From an uncultured Salinimicrobium sp. (GTDB lineage: Bacteria > Bacteroidota > Bacteroidia > Flavobacteriales > Flavobacteriaceae): a stretch of DNA of 6,196 nt. Positions within the stretch are counted from its first letter, which is position 1, and each line of letters begins with the position of its first letter. The notes under the pieces are model-generated. The model made no database searches, was not told the DNA's origin, and was given only the letters and a program-made list of their open reading frames with translations. The stretch spans positions 1 through 6,196 of the forward strand of contig CAMPJY010000143.1 of NCBI GenBank assembly GCA_946887025.1. Direction: 5' to 3'. Below are positions 1 to 6,170 of the stretch, in pieces. Both the position numbers and the translations under genes were made by a program.

Positions 1-86
1 TGGAAACCGCCTGGATCGTATTTCACAGCGACAGGAAAGCCGGGGATTCCCTGGTGGTTTCTTCCGTGACTTACGTTAAACCATAG
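1..86 (+). CDS. Probable 3' end of an unidentified protein (partial, runs off left edge)
   Basis: Reading from base 3 gives 27 open codons ending in TAG at 84-86. The tail reads ETAWIVFHSDRKAG followed by DSLVVSSVTYVKP, an alternation of hydrophobic and polar residues like the closing beta-strands of a folded domain. The stop lies directly before a GC-rich hairpin, as expected for a gene converging on the leucine operon. I do not recognise the family and propose no function. Caution is needed: the other two plus frames stay open until 67 and 77, and one minus frame is open across the whole stretch (though without an ATG), so the open frame alone is weak evidence. The choice rests on the protein-like tail and the stop position next to the terminator. 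Confidence 0.5.
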   Translation, partial: ETAWIVFHSDRKAGDSLVVSSVTYVKP

Positions 87-112
87 AAAAAAAGCTGCCT
101 TTTCGGGCAGCC
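87..112 (-). terminator. Intrinsic terminator of the leu operon, possibly shared with the convergent gene
   Basis: GCTGCC (95-100) and GGCAGC (107-112) form a perfect 6-bp GC-rich stem around the 6-nt loop TTTTCG. On the minus strand the stem is followed at once by eight T (complement of A 87-94), the classic Rho-independent layout, 78 bp past the leuB stop. In the plus direction the hairpin begins 8 nt after the TAG at 84-86 but is followed by CTACTTTA rather than a clean T run. It should therefore stop leu transcription well and may act more weakly on the convergent gene. Confidence 0.8.
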
Positions 113-120
113 TACTTTAA

Positions 121-166
121 AAAATCTGCGAAGATCTGCGGGAAAATCTGCGTAATCTGCGGGAAA
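121..166. repeat. Short tandem repeat array built on ATCTGCG
   Basis: ATCTGCG occurs exactly four times, starting at 124, 134, 146 and 155. The copies form two tandem units of 22 and 21 bp (121-142 and 143-163). Each unit is AAAATCTGCG, a 2-3 nt linker (AAG or TA), then ATCTGCGGG; the second ends in an extra AAA. The 12-mer ATCTGCGGGAAA recurs at 134-145 and 155-166. The array lies between the leuB stop and the terminator hairpin, so it should be transcribed as part of the leu 3' untranslated region. It contains no start codon or credible ORF. Its function is unknown. Confidence 0.85.
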
Positions 167-189
167 CAAGCCTGCGGAGCTCCCCAATT

Positions 190-1305
190 TTAAATTATGG
201 TCGCCTGCCCCATCAGGATGTTCTCATTATTAAAGGTATTACCTCCTTCCAAGACCATGAGTTCGATGAAATCCCCCACCCTTTCCGTAGAGAAAAAATG
301 ATCAGCTGTGGAAATATCTTTGGTACAGACTCCAGTCTCCAGACTTTTCTGCACGGCCTGCCTCAGGGTTCCTGCTTCTTCTGTCAACCCGAAATGGTCG
401 AGCAGCATGGCTGCGGAAAGTATGGAAGCCACAGGATTGGCTATTCCTTTTCCGGCTGCCTGTGGGTAGGAACCGTGGATGGGTTCAAAAAGGGCGTTCT
501 TATCACCTATGGAAGCTGAAGCCAGAAGACCGATGCTTCCCCCGATGATGCTGGCCTCATCTGAAAGTATATCTCCAAACATATTCTCTGTAAGGATCAC
601 GTCAAACTGGGATGGGTTCAATATCATCTGCATGGCGGCATTGTCCACAAATAAGAAATCCAGGCTCACGTCAGGATACTGCGCTGCGAGCTGCTGCACG
701 GTTTTCCTCCAGAGTCTTGAGGTTTCCAGCACGTTGGCCTTATCCACCAGGGTAAGCTTCTTTCTTCGTTTCTGAGCAGCTTTAAAGGCCAGATGGGCGA
801 TGCGTTCTATCTCCCCTACCGAATAGCTGCAGCCATCGGAGGCAGTCTGCCCGTCGTCGCTAAGACTTTTCTCACCAAAATAGATCCCGCCGGTGAGTTC
901 CCTGAAGATCTCAATATCCGTTCCCATGATCCGCTCCGGTTTCAGGGGAGAACGCTCCAACAGCTCCTTATATATTTTTACGGGCCTGATATTGGCAAAA
1001 AGCCCGAGCTCCTTTCGAAGCCTCAGCAGTCCCTGTTCCGGCCGTACCTTGGCCTCCGGATCGTTGTCGTATTTCGGTTCGCCTATTGCCCCGAAAAGCA
1101 CCGCATCTGAATTCCTGCAAAGTTCCAGAGTAGCCTCCGGCAGCGGGTTGCCAAACAGATCTATGGCAGTCCCCCCCACCTTTGCTTCCTCGAATATAAA
1201 GCTGTGGCCAAATCTTTCGCCCACGGCTTTTAAAACTTTCACCGATTGTTGTGTTATTTCCGGCCCTATGCCGTCTCCCGCTAATACTGCTAACTTCAGT
1301 TTCAT
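190..1305 (-). CDS. leuB: 3-isopropylmalate dehydrogenase
   Basis: Catalyses the oxidative decarboxylation of 3-isopropylmalate to 2-oxoisocaproate in the cytoplasm, the last operon-encoded step of leucine synthesis. The 371 residues match the usual length of about 350-370. Visible motifs are GDGIGPE (residues 10-16), the substrate arginines R97 (LRK), R107 (NIRP) and R135 (FRELTGG), catalytic Y142 and K189 (VDKANVL), and metal-binding D221, D245 and D249 (NMFGDILSDE). The adenine-binding loop reads EPIHGSYPQAAGKGIANP (274-291). The family norm is HGSAPDIAGKG, so the Asp that contacts the NAD ribose is Gln282 here. It is the last gene of the operon, starting 2 nt after the leuD stop, and no Shine-Dalgarno sequence precedes its ATG. 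Identity is certain from motifs and context; cofactor preference is not. Confidence 0.97.
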   Translation of the reverse strand: MKLKLAVLAGDGIGPEITQQSVKVLKAVGERFGHSFIFEEAKVGGTAIDLFGNPLPEATLELCRNSDAVLFGAIGEPKYDNDPEAKVRPEQGLLRLRKELGLFANIRPVKIYKELLERSPLKPERIMGTDIEIFRELTGGIYFGEKSLSDDGQTASDGCSYSVGEIERIAHLAFKAAQKRRKKLTLVDKANVLETSRLWRKTVQQLAAQYPDVSLDFLFVDNAAMQMILNPSQFDVILTENMFGDILSDEASIIGGSIGLLASASIGDKNALFEPIHGSYPQAAGKGIANPVASILSAAMLLDHFGLTEEAGTLRQAVQKSLETGVCTKDISTADHFFSTERVGDFIELMVLEGGNTFNNENILMGQATII

Positions 1306-1307
1306 TG

Positions 1308-1895
1308 CTACAATTGTTTTTGTTCAAATTTCTTTATAGAGTCCAGTTTGCTTACCAGGTAATCAATATCGTCATAGCCATTCAGCAGGCAGGTTTTCTT
1401 GTAGGGATCAATTTCGAATTGCTCAAATTCCCCGGTGCCGGATAAGCTGATCTGCTGATTTTCCAGGTCTACCACCAGTTCTGTGGAGGGATCCCTAGTC
1501 ACAGCGCGGAACAGGTCTTCCAGAAAGGCGGGGGACACCTGCACCGGAAGCAGACCGTTGTTCAGCGCATTTCCTTTAAATATATCTGCAAAATAGCTGG
1601 ATACCACCACCTTGAAACCATAGGCTGAAAGCGCCCAGGCGGCATGTTCCCTGCTGGAGCCACAGCCGAAATTGTCGCCCGCCAGCAGGATCGAACCAAG
1701 ATATAATCTGTTGTTCAATGGGAAATCGGCTACTTTCTCTCCGTTCTTGTCGAACCTCCAGTCCCGGAACAGGTTTTCGCCAAAACCAGCCTTGTCGGTT
1801 GCCTTGAGAAAACGGGCCGGGATGATCTGGTCTGTATCCACGTTCTCCACCTCCAGGGGTACTGCGGTATCTTTAAGATGTGTAAACTTCTTCAT
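1308..1895 (-). CDS. leuD: 3-isopropylmalate dehydratase, small subunit
   Basis: This is the swivel-domain subunit that pairs with LeuC to form isopropylmalate isomerase, which interconverts 2- and 3-isopropylmalate through dehydration and rehydration. The 195 residues match the family (about 200 in enterobacteria). Diagnostic stretches are the N-terminal [14 protein letters not shown] (18-31), [17 protein letters not shown] (73-89), which is the family's substrate-binding loop, and [16 protein letters not shown] (102-117). The start at 1895 is supported by the conserved N-terminal beginning within about 20 residues of the DTDQIIP motif. The ATG lies inside the end of leuC in another frame, with 23 nt shared and no Shine-Dalgarno sequence, which suggests coupled translation and balanced subunit supply. 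The gene ends in TAG. Confidence 0.97.
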   Translation of the reverse strand: MKKFTHLKDTAVPLEVENVDTDQIIPARFLKATDKAGFGENLFRDWRFDKNGEKVADFPLNNRLYLGSILLAGDNFGCGSSREHAAWALSAYGFKVVVSSYFADIFKGNALNNGLLPVQVSPAFLEDLFRAVTRDPSTELVVDLENQQISLSGTGEFEQFEIDPYKKTCLLNGYDDIDYLVSKLDSIKKFEQKQL

Positions 1896-3279
1896 TATGT
1901 TCTGGGATTAAGTTATAGTCCACCAGTTTTCCAGCCACCGCGGTTGCGGCAGCGGTAAGGGGGCTGGCAAGCAGGGTTCTGGCCCCCTGGCCCTGTCGTC
2001 CTTCAAAATTCCTGTTGCTGGTGGAAACGCAGTATTCCCCTGCCGGGATCTTGTCATCGTTCATGGCAAGGCAGGCAGAACATCCGGGCTGTCGCAAACG
2101 GAATCCCGCCTCCTCGAAGATCTGCTGCAGGCCTTCTGCCCGAATTTGTTCGGCTACCTGCCGCGATCCGGGAACTATGAGGGCGTTTACATTGGGGGCT
2201 TTCTTTTTCCCCTTTATATAGGAAGCGGCAATCCTGAAATCCTCGATCCTGGAATTGGTACAGCTGCCGATAAAGATATAGTTGATGGGTTTTCCCAGAA
2301 GGGATTCCCCCGGCTGAAAGCCCATATAAGCCAAAGCCTTGGCATCACTTTTCCCTCCGTTCAGGGGAATGCTGCCCGAAAGCCCGATCCCCATTCCGGG
2401 GTTCGTGCCGTAAGTGATCATGGGTTCTATGTCGGCCGCATCAAAGAAATATTCCTTGTCAAAGGCTGCATCCTCATCTGTTTTCAGGTTCTGCCATTGG
2501 GCTTTTAAGCTATCAAAGTCTGCGCCTTTTGGAGCAAACTCCCGGCCCTTTACATATTCAAAGGTAGTCTCGTCAGGAGCGATCAGGCCTCCCCTGGCGC
2601 CCATTTCTATGCTCATGTTGCAGACGGTCATCCTGCCTTCCATGCTCATCTCTTCGAAGACGTTCCCCGCATATTCACAGAAATACCCGGTGCCGGAGTT
2701 CGTTCCAAGTGCACTGATGAGATAAAGGATCACGTCCTTTGGAAGCACGCCACTGCGAAGTTTTCCGTTGACGTTGACTCTGAGTTTTTTAGGTTTCTCC
2801 ACCAGAAGACACTGGCTGGCGAAAACCTGTGCCACCTGACTGGTCCCGATTCCAAATGCTATGGTTCCGAAGGCCCCGTGGGTGGAGGTGTGGCTGTCAC
2901 CGCATACTATCGTCATTCCTGGTTGGGTGATTCCCAATTCAGGCGCCATTACGTGAACAATCCCGTTGTAGGGGTGCCCCAGCCCGTAAAGAGTAATATT
3001 GTTTTCAGCGCAGTTGCTGGAAAGCTCCTGTAGTTGTTTCCGCGACAGCAGGTCCCTGATGGGCAGGTGCTGGTTTTCTGTCGGTGTATTATGGTCGGCC
3101 GTAGCAACTATCCGTTCAGGCCGAAGCACGGAGATCTGCCGTTCCTTCAGCTCATTAAAGGCCTGGGGACTGGTGACCTCGTGAATGAGGTGTTTATCTA
3201 TATATAAAATGCTGGGACCATTGGGAATGGATTCCACTACATGTGCGTCCCATATTTTATCAAAAAGCGTTTTTCCCAT
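1873..3279 (-). CDS. leuC: 3-isopropylmalate dehydratase, large subunit
   Basis: This is the iron-sulfur subunit of isopropylmalate isomerase, an aconitase-family enzyme. The 468 residues are full length (466 in E. coli). The three cluster ligands are present as C340 (FIGSCTNSR), C400 and C403 ([10 protein letters not shown]), offset by a constant 7 from the E. coli positions I recall, which argues against internal insertion or deletion there. Other family blocks are ATADHNTPT (59-67), [14 protein letters not shown] (125-138), [13 protein letters not shown] (227-239) and NRNFEGRQG (422-430). The ATG overlaps the leuA stop by one base (TAATG), so it is probably translated by ribosomes finishing leuA. 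Its last codons overlap leuD by 23 nt. It acts in the cytoplasm and, like other 4Fe-4S dehydratases, would be expected to be oxidant-sensitive. Confidence 0.97.
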   Translation of the reverse strand: MGKTLFDKIWDAHVVESIPNGPSILYIDKHLIHEVTSPQAFNELKERQISVLRPERIVATADHNTPTENQHLPIRDLLSRKQLQELSSNCAENNITLYGLGHPYNGIVHVMAPELGITQPGMTIVCGDSHTSTHGAFGTIAFGIGTSQVAQVFASQCLLVEKPKKLRVNVNGKLRSGVLPKDVILYLISALGTNSGTGYFCEYAGNVFEEMSMEGRMTVCNMSIEMGARGGLIAPDETTFEYVKGREFAPKGADFDSLKAQWQNLKTDEDAAFDKEYFFDAADIEPMITYGTNPGMGIGLSGSIPLNGGKSDAKALAYMGFQPGESLLGKPINYIFIGSCTNSRIEDFRIAASYIKGKKKAPNVNALIVPGSRQVAEQIRAEGLQQIFEEAGFRLRQPGCSACLAMNDDKIPAGEYCVSTSNRNFEGRQGQGARTLLASPLTAAATAVAGKLVDYNLIPEHNEEVYTS

Positions 3280-4448
3280 TATGCAATTGCCTGATTTTTT
3301 CTTGAAAGTTCCATGATCTCGTGAATATCATTATCCCTCACCTGTTTGCGCACATCGGCGTAATTAAGGAAGGCTGTGTACACCCCATCCAGTTCCAGTT
3401 TGGTAAGCTCATAACCCATTTTCTTTGCCTTATAAGCCAGTGCAGCACGTCCACTGCGAGCGGTAAGCACTATTGCAGATTCAGTCACTCCCACGTCGGC
3501 CGGATTGATGATCTCATAGGTTTCCCTATTCTTGATAACGCCGTCCTGGTGGATGCCCGAGCTGTGGGCAAAAGCATTGGCCCCCACTATGGCTTTGTTG
3601 GGCTGCACAAACATTCCCATTTCCTGGGAAACCATTTTACTGGTACTGAAAAGCAGCTCCGGCCTGATATCGGTATGAAGCTGCAGATCCGGGTGTTGCC
3701 TCAGGATCATCACCACTTCCTCCAAAGCAGTATTTCCGGCGCGTTCCCCAATCCCGTTGATGGTACATTCCACCTGCCGGGCTCCGTTACTTATGGCTGC
3801 AATGGCATTGGCAGTGGCAAGACCAAGATCGTTATGACAATGACAGGAAATGGTGACATTTTCGATCCCCTTTACATTGTCCTTCAGGTATTTTATTTTT
3901 TCCCCGTACTCCTGCGGAAGACAGTATCCGGTGGTATCGGGAATATTCAGAACTGTCGCACCCGCTTTGATCACTGCGGTGCAAACCTGAGCCAGGAATT
4001 CATTCTCTGTCCGGCCCGCATCTTCTGCGTAGAATTCCACATCGTCCACAAACTTTTTGGCATAGGAAACCGCCTCTACGGCCCGTTCTATCACCTGTTC
4101 CCTGGTGGAATTAAATTTGAATTTTATATGGGAATCCGAAGTCCCAATTCCCGTATGAATCCTGGGCCTCACTGCAGGCCGCAGGGCTTCGGCCGCTATT
4201 TCTATATCTGCCTTCACGGCCCGGGTAAGTCCACAAACACTGGCATTCTTAACCAGTCTGGAGATTTCGTAAACCGATTTGAAATCCCCCGGACTTGAAA
4301 CAGGAAATCCTGCCTCTATCACGTCAACGCCCATTTCATCCAGGCGAGCTGCTATTTTAAGTTTTTGAGCAGTGTCCAGTTTACAGCCCGGGACTTGCTC
4401 GCCATCCCGTAAGGTGGTATCAAAAATCTGTACCTTTTCTGTTGCCAT
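3279..4448 (-). CDS. leuA: 2-isopropylmalate synthase, short form lacking the regulatory domain
   Basis: Condenses acetyl-CoA with 2-oxoisovalerate, the committed step to leucine. The HMGL-like TIM barrel is complete: DTTLRDGEQ (10-18) supplies metal ligand D10 and catalytic R14, [15 protein letters not shown] (98-112) and EDAGRT (142-147) line the active site, H203 and H205 ([10 protein letters not shown]) bind the metal, and NGIGERAGN (231-239) ends with ligand N239. The accessory segment [12 protein letters not shown] (295-306) is also present. The protein stops at 389 residues, about where the catalytic part of the 520-560-residue LeuA proteins ends, so the C-terminal leucine-binding dimer domain is missing. 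No remnant follows, because leuC starts at once. Homocitrate and citramalate synthases share this fold and short length, but the LeuA-like [17 protein letters not shown] block and the leuCDB neighbours favour LeuA. It is the first gene of the operon. Confidence 0.93.
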   Translation of the reverse strand: MATEKVQIFDTTLRDGEQVPGCKLDTAQKLKIAARLDEMGVDVIEAGFPVSSPGDFKSVYEISRLVKNASVCGLTRAVKADIEIAAEALRPAVRPRIHTGIGTSDSHIKFKFNSTREQVIERAVEAVSYAKKFVDDVEFYAEDAGRTENEFLAQVCTAVIKAGATVLNIPDTTGYCLPQEYGEKIKYLKDNVKGIENVTISCHCHNDLGLATANAIAAISNGARQVECTINGIGERAGNTALEEVVMILRQHPDLQLHTDIRPELLFSTSKMVSQEMGMFVQPNKAIVGANAFAHSSGIHQDGVIKNRETYEIINPADVGVTESAIVLTARSGRAALAYKAKKMGYELTKLELDGVYTAFLNYADVRKQVRDNDIHEIMELSRKNQAIA

Positions 4449-4461
4449 ATGCGCTTTTTTT

Positions 4462-4482
4462 TACTTTATCTTTACTAAAGTA
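4462..4482. promoter_or_regulatory. Inverted repeat ahead of leuA, candidate operator
   Basis: TACTTTA (4462-4468) and TAAAGTA (4476-4482) are perfect 7-bp inverted arms around a 7-nt spacer. The outer edge is 13 nt from the leuA ATG. One arm coincides with the candidate -7 box of leuA and the other lies near the expected transcription start, a position where a bound repressor would block transcription. Read as RNA, the hairpin would be weak because nearly all pairs are A-U, so a protein site is the likelier reading. The surroundings are AT-rich and chance is possible. Confidence 0.35.
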
Positions 4483-4501
4483 TTTATTGTAATTTACCCA
4501 A
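4475..4501 (-). promoter_or_regulatory. Candidate promoter of the leu operon
   Basis: On the minus strand TACTTTAG (4482 to 4475) matches the Bacteroidetes -7 box TAnnTTTG at five of its six fixed positions. A TTG (4501 to 4499) lies 16 nt upstream, shorter than the usual spacing of about 19 from the -33 element. Initiation would fall near 4468-4470 and leave a leader of roughly 20 nt before leuA. The position is sensible, since leuA is first in the operon and faces a divergent gene, but the match is imperfect. Confidence 0.3.
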
Positions 4502-4559
4502 CTACCGGGAAGCATTCCTGCTTTACGACAATAAGCGACTAAAATATTTCATGTAACAC

Positions 4560-4593
4560 TTTGGTTTACAGTAATTTAAGACCCCTATTTTTA
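4560..4593 (+). promoter_or_regulatory. Candidate promoter of the divergent helical-repeat gene, abutting its ATG
   Basis: TTTG (4560-4563) resembles the Bacteroidetes -33 box, and TATTTTTA (4586-4593) matches the -7 box TAnnTTTG except for its last base. The 22-nt spacer is slightly long. The -7 box ends only 2 nt before the ATG at 4596, so transcription would begin at or within the start codon, implying a leaderless or nearly leaderless mRNA. No Shine-Dalgarno sequence is present, which fits either that or ordinary Bacteroidetes initiation. Confidence 0.35.
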
Positions 4594-4595
4594 CA

Positions 4596-6143
4596 ATGAC
4601 CAACGAACTGACGGATAATCTTTTTTCCCTGATACATTCCCTCTCCCCCTCCGAAAAGCGACAATTTTCACTTTATGTCGGAAGGGTCGGGGTGAATACG
4701 GATAGTAAATTCCTTAACCTATTTAAGGTGATGTCCAAACTGAGGAAATATGATGAGAAACATATTCTTCAGAATACCAACATAACCAAGCAACAGCTGT
4801 CCAATGTAAAGGCGCACCTGTACCGGCAGATCCTTATCAGTCTGCGGCTGAATCCCTCACACCAGAATGTTTCGGTACAGATCAGGGAACAACTGGATTT
4901 TGCCATTATCCTTTACAGGAAGGGGCTTTATAACCAGAGCCTGAAACTACTGGACCGCATTAAGACCACCGCGCTCTACTATGAGGAAAAGAATATGGTC
5001 ACAGAAATTCTGGACTGGGAGAAGATCATTGAGTCGCAGTATATCACCAGGAGTATCGAGAACCGGGCGGAGCAGCTAATACAGGAATCGGAGCAGCTTT
5101 CCCGGCTGAATTCCATTTCGGGACAGCTTTCCAACCTTTCCCTGCGTCTATACGGTATTTTTCTGAAGGCAGGTCATGCCAAAACCAAGGAGGAGGCAGC
5201 CGAGGTGAAGCAAGTGTTTCAGCAGGGGCTGCCGGACTACAACTTTTCTGAATTGGGTTTCCGCGAGAAGTTGTGGCTTTATAAAGCTTCCCTCTGGTAC
5301 AGTTTTATTTCTCAGGATTTTCTTTCCTGCTTCCGATATTCCAAGAAGTGGATTGGGCTGTTTGAAGAAAATCCACACCTGGTATCCCTGCATCCTGTTT
5401 CCTATCTGAAGAGTAATCATTACCTCTTGGAATCCCTCTTTCTACTCGGCCATGCGAGTCTGTTTGAGAAGGTGCTGCAGGATCTGGAAAAGAGCCTTAA
5501 GGATTCCCGGATTCCGGATGACGACAACATTGCGGCCCTGGCTTTCCTATATCTGTATTCAAACAAACTCAACCTCCGATTCATGAAGGCGGATTTTGAG
5601 AATGGGCAACCCCTGGTGGACAAGATCCAGAATAAGATCAAAAAATTCAGTGACAGACTGGATGAGCACCACATCATGATCTTCTATTACAAGATCGGCT
5701 GCCTGTATTTTGGCGCCGGGGATAACAAAAAATGTATTGAATTCCTGCAGAAGATCATCAACAATAAATCCCTGGAGACCCGGGAGGACCTGATGTGTTT
5801 TTCGCGCATCCTGAACCTGGTGGCCCATTATGAAGCCGGGATGGATTATCATCTGGAAAGTCTGATCCGGTCCACCTACAAGTTCCTCATCAAGATGAAC
5901 GACCTGCACGAGGTGCAGAAGGAGATGATTAGGTTCCTGAAAAATCTTCCGAATGTGTCTCCTCTGGAAATAAAGGGGGAATTCAGGAAACTGCACCAGG
6001 AGCTGAAGCGATATGAGGAGCACCCATTTGAGCGCCGGGCATTTCTGTACCTTGATATCCTGTCATGGCTGGAAAGCAAAATAGAGGATAAACCCGTATC
6101 AGAGATCATGAAGCGGAAGATGGACGGGATAGTGGTGAGATAA
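4596..6143 (+). CDS. Uncharacterised cytoplasmic alpha-helical (TPR-like) repeat protein
   Basis: A 515-residue protein of unknown function. It has no signal peptide, no transmembrane segment and no catalytic motif I recognise. The sequence is predicted by eye to be almost wholly helical, with amphipathic helices rich in Leu, Lys, Glu, Tyr and Phe. TPR-like helix pairs can be seen at about 102-125 (LYRKGLYNQSLKLLDRI) and 364-388 (YYKIGCLYFGAGDNKKCIEF), each with the Gly and small-residue spacing of a TPR; other repeats are too diverged to place. The N-terminus (10-85) is a distinct module with LIHSLSPSEKRQFSLYVGR (12-30) and QLSNVKAHLYRQILISLRL (67-85). I associate this opening with a family of hypothetical proteins common in Bacteroidetes, from memory only. 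The next Met is residue 46, inside that module, so the ATG at 4596 is preferred. A protein-interaction or scaffold role is inference. It diverges from leuA, but nothing ties it to leucine synthesis. Confidence 0.9.
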   Translation: MTNELTDNLFSLIHSLSPSEKRQFSLYVGRVGVNTDSKFLNLFKVMSKLRKYDEKHILQNTNITKQQLSNVKAHLYRQILISLRLNPSHQNVSVQIREQLDFAIILYRKGLYNQSLKLLDRIKTTALYYEEKNMVTEILDWEKIIESQYITRSIENRAEQLIQESEQLSRLNSISGQLSNLSLRLYGIFLKAGHAKTKEEAAEVKQVFQQGLPDYNFSELGFREKLWLYKASLWYSFISQDFLSCFRYSKKWIGLFEENPHLVSLHPVSYLKSNHYLLESLFLLGHASLFEKVLQDLEKSLKDSRIPDDDNIAALAFLYLYSNKLNLRFMKADFENGQPLVDKIQNKIKKFSDRLDEHHIMIFYYKIGCLYFGAGDNKKCIEFLQKIINNKSLETREDLMCFSRILNLVAHYEAGMDYHLESLIRSTYKFLIKMNDLHEVQKEMIRFLKNLPNVSPLEIKGEFRKLHQELKRYEEHPFERRAFLYLDILSWLESKIEDKPVSEIMKRKMDGIVVR

Positions 6144-6149
6144 AGATAT

Positions 6150-6170
6150 AACAGGTCTTAGAGACCTGTT
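6150..6170. repeat. Perfect palindrome after the helical-repeat gene, hairpin or dispersed repeat
   Basis: AACAGGTCT (6150-6158) and AGACCTGTT (6162-6170) are perfect 9-bp arms around a 3-nt loop TAG, beginning 6 nt after the stop codon. The RNA would form a stable stem-loop from either strand. No T run follows on the plus side (next bases GGCTCTGC) or on the minus side (TATATCTTTA), so it is not a textbook intrinsic terminator. It could mark the mRNA 3' end or be a copy of a mobile palindromic repeat. The remaining bases, 6171-6196, show no gene. Confidence 0.7.

Noticed and set aside
121..166. CRISPR array
   Set aside because: The units are 21-22 bp head to tail with 2-3 nt linkers; there are no 25-40 nt unique spacers and no cas gene nearby.
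186..196. AATTT-T-AAATT palindrome at the leuB stop
   Set aside because: A short, purely AT match of five base pairs with a one-base centre; expected by chance and too tight to form an RNA hairpin.
3321..4298. Long plus-strand open frame (about 325 codons) opposite leuA
   Set aside because: It lies wholly antisense to leuA, whose catalytic motifs are intact. The translation is rich in His, Gly and Ile without domain features, as expected of a shadow frame.
3279..4448. Homocitrate or citramalate synthase instead of LeuA
   Set aside because: The short length allows it, but the active-site blocks resemble LeuA and the gene overlaps leuC, with leuD and leuB following in one operon.
4449..4595. 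T-box or other riboswitch leader for leuA
   Set aside because: The whole intergenic space is 147 bp and shared by two promoters. I found no T-box-like conserved core on the minus strand and no terminator/antiterminator pair with a T tract.
5559..6023. Minus-strand open frames opposite the helical-repeat gene, including about 154 codons here
   Set aside because: Their translations look like mirrored codon bias (many His, Leu, Val, Gln) and no promoter or family motif supports them; the plus frame is continuous over 515 codons.
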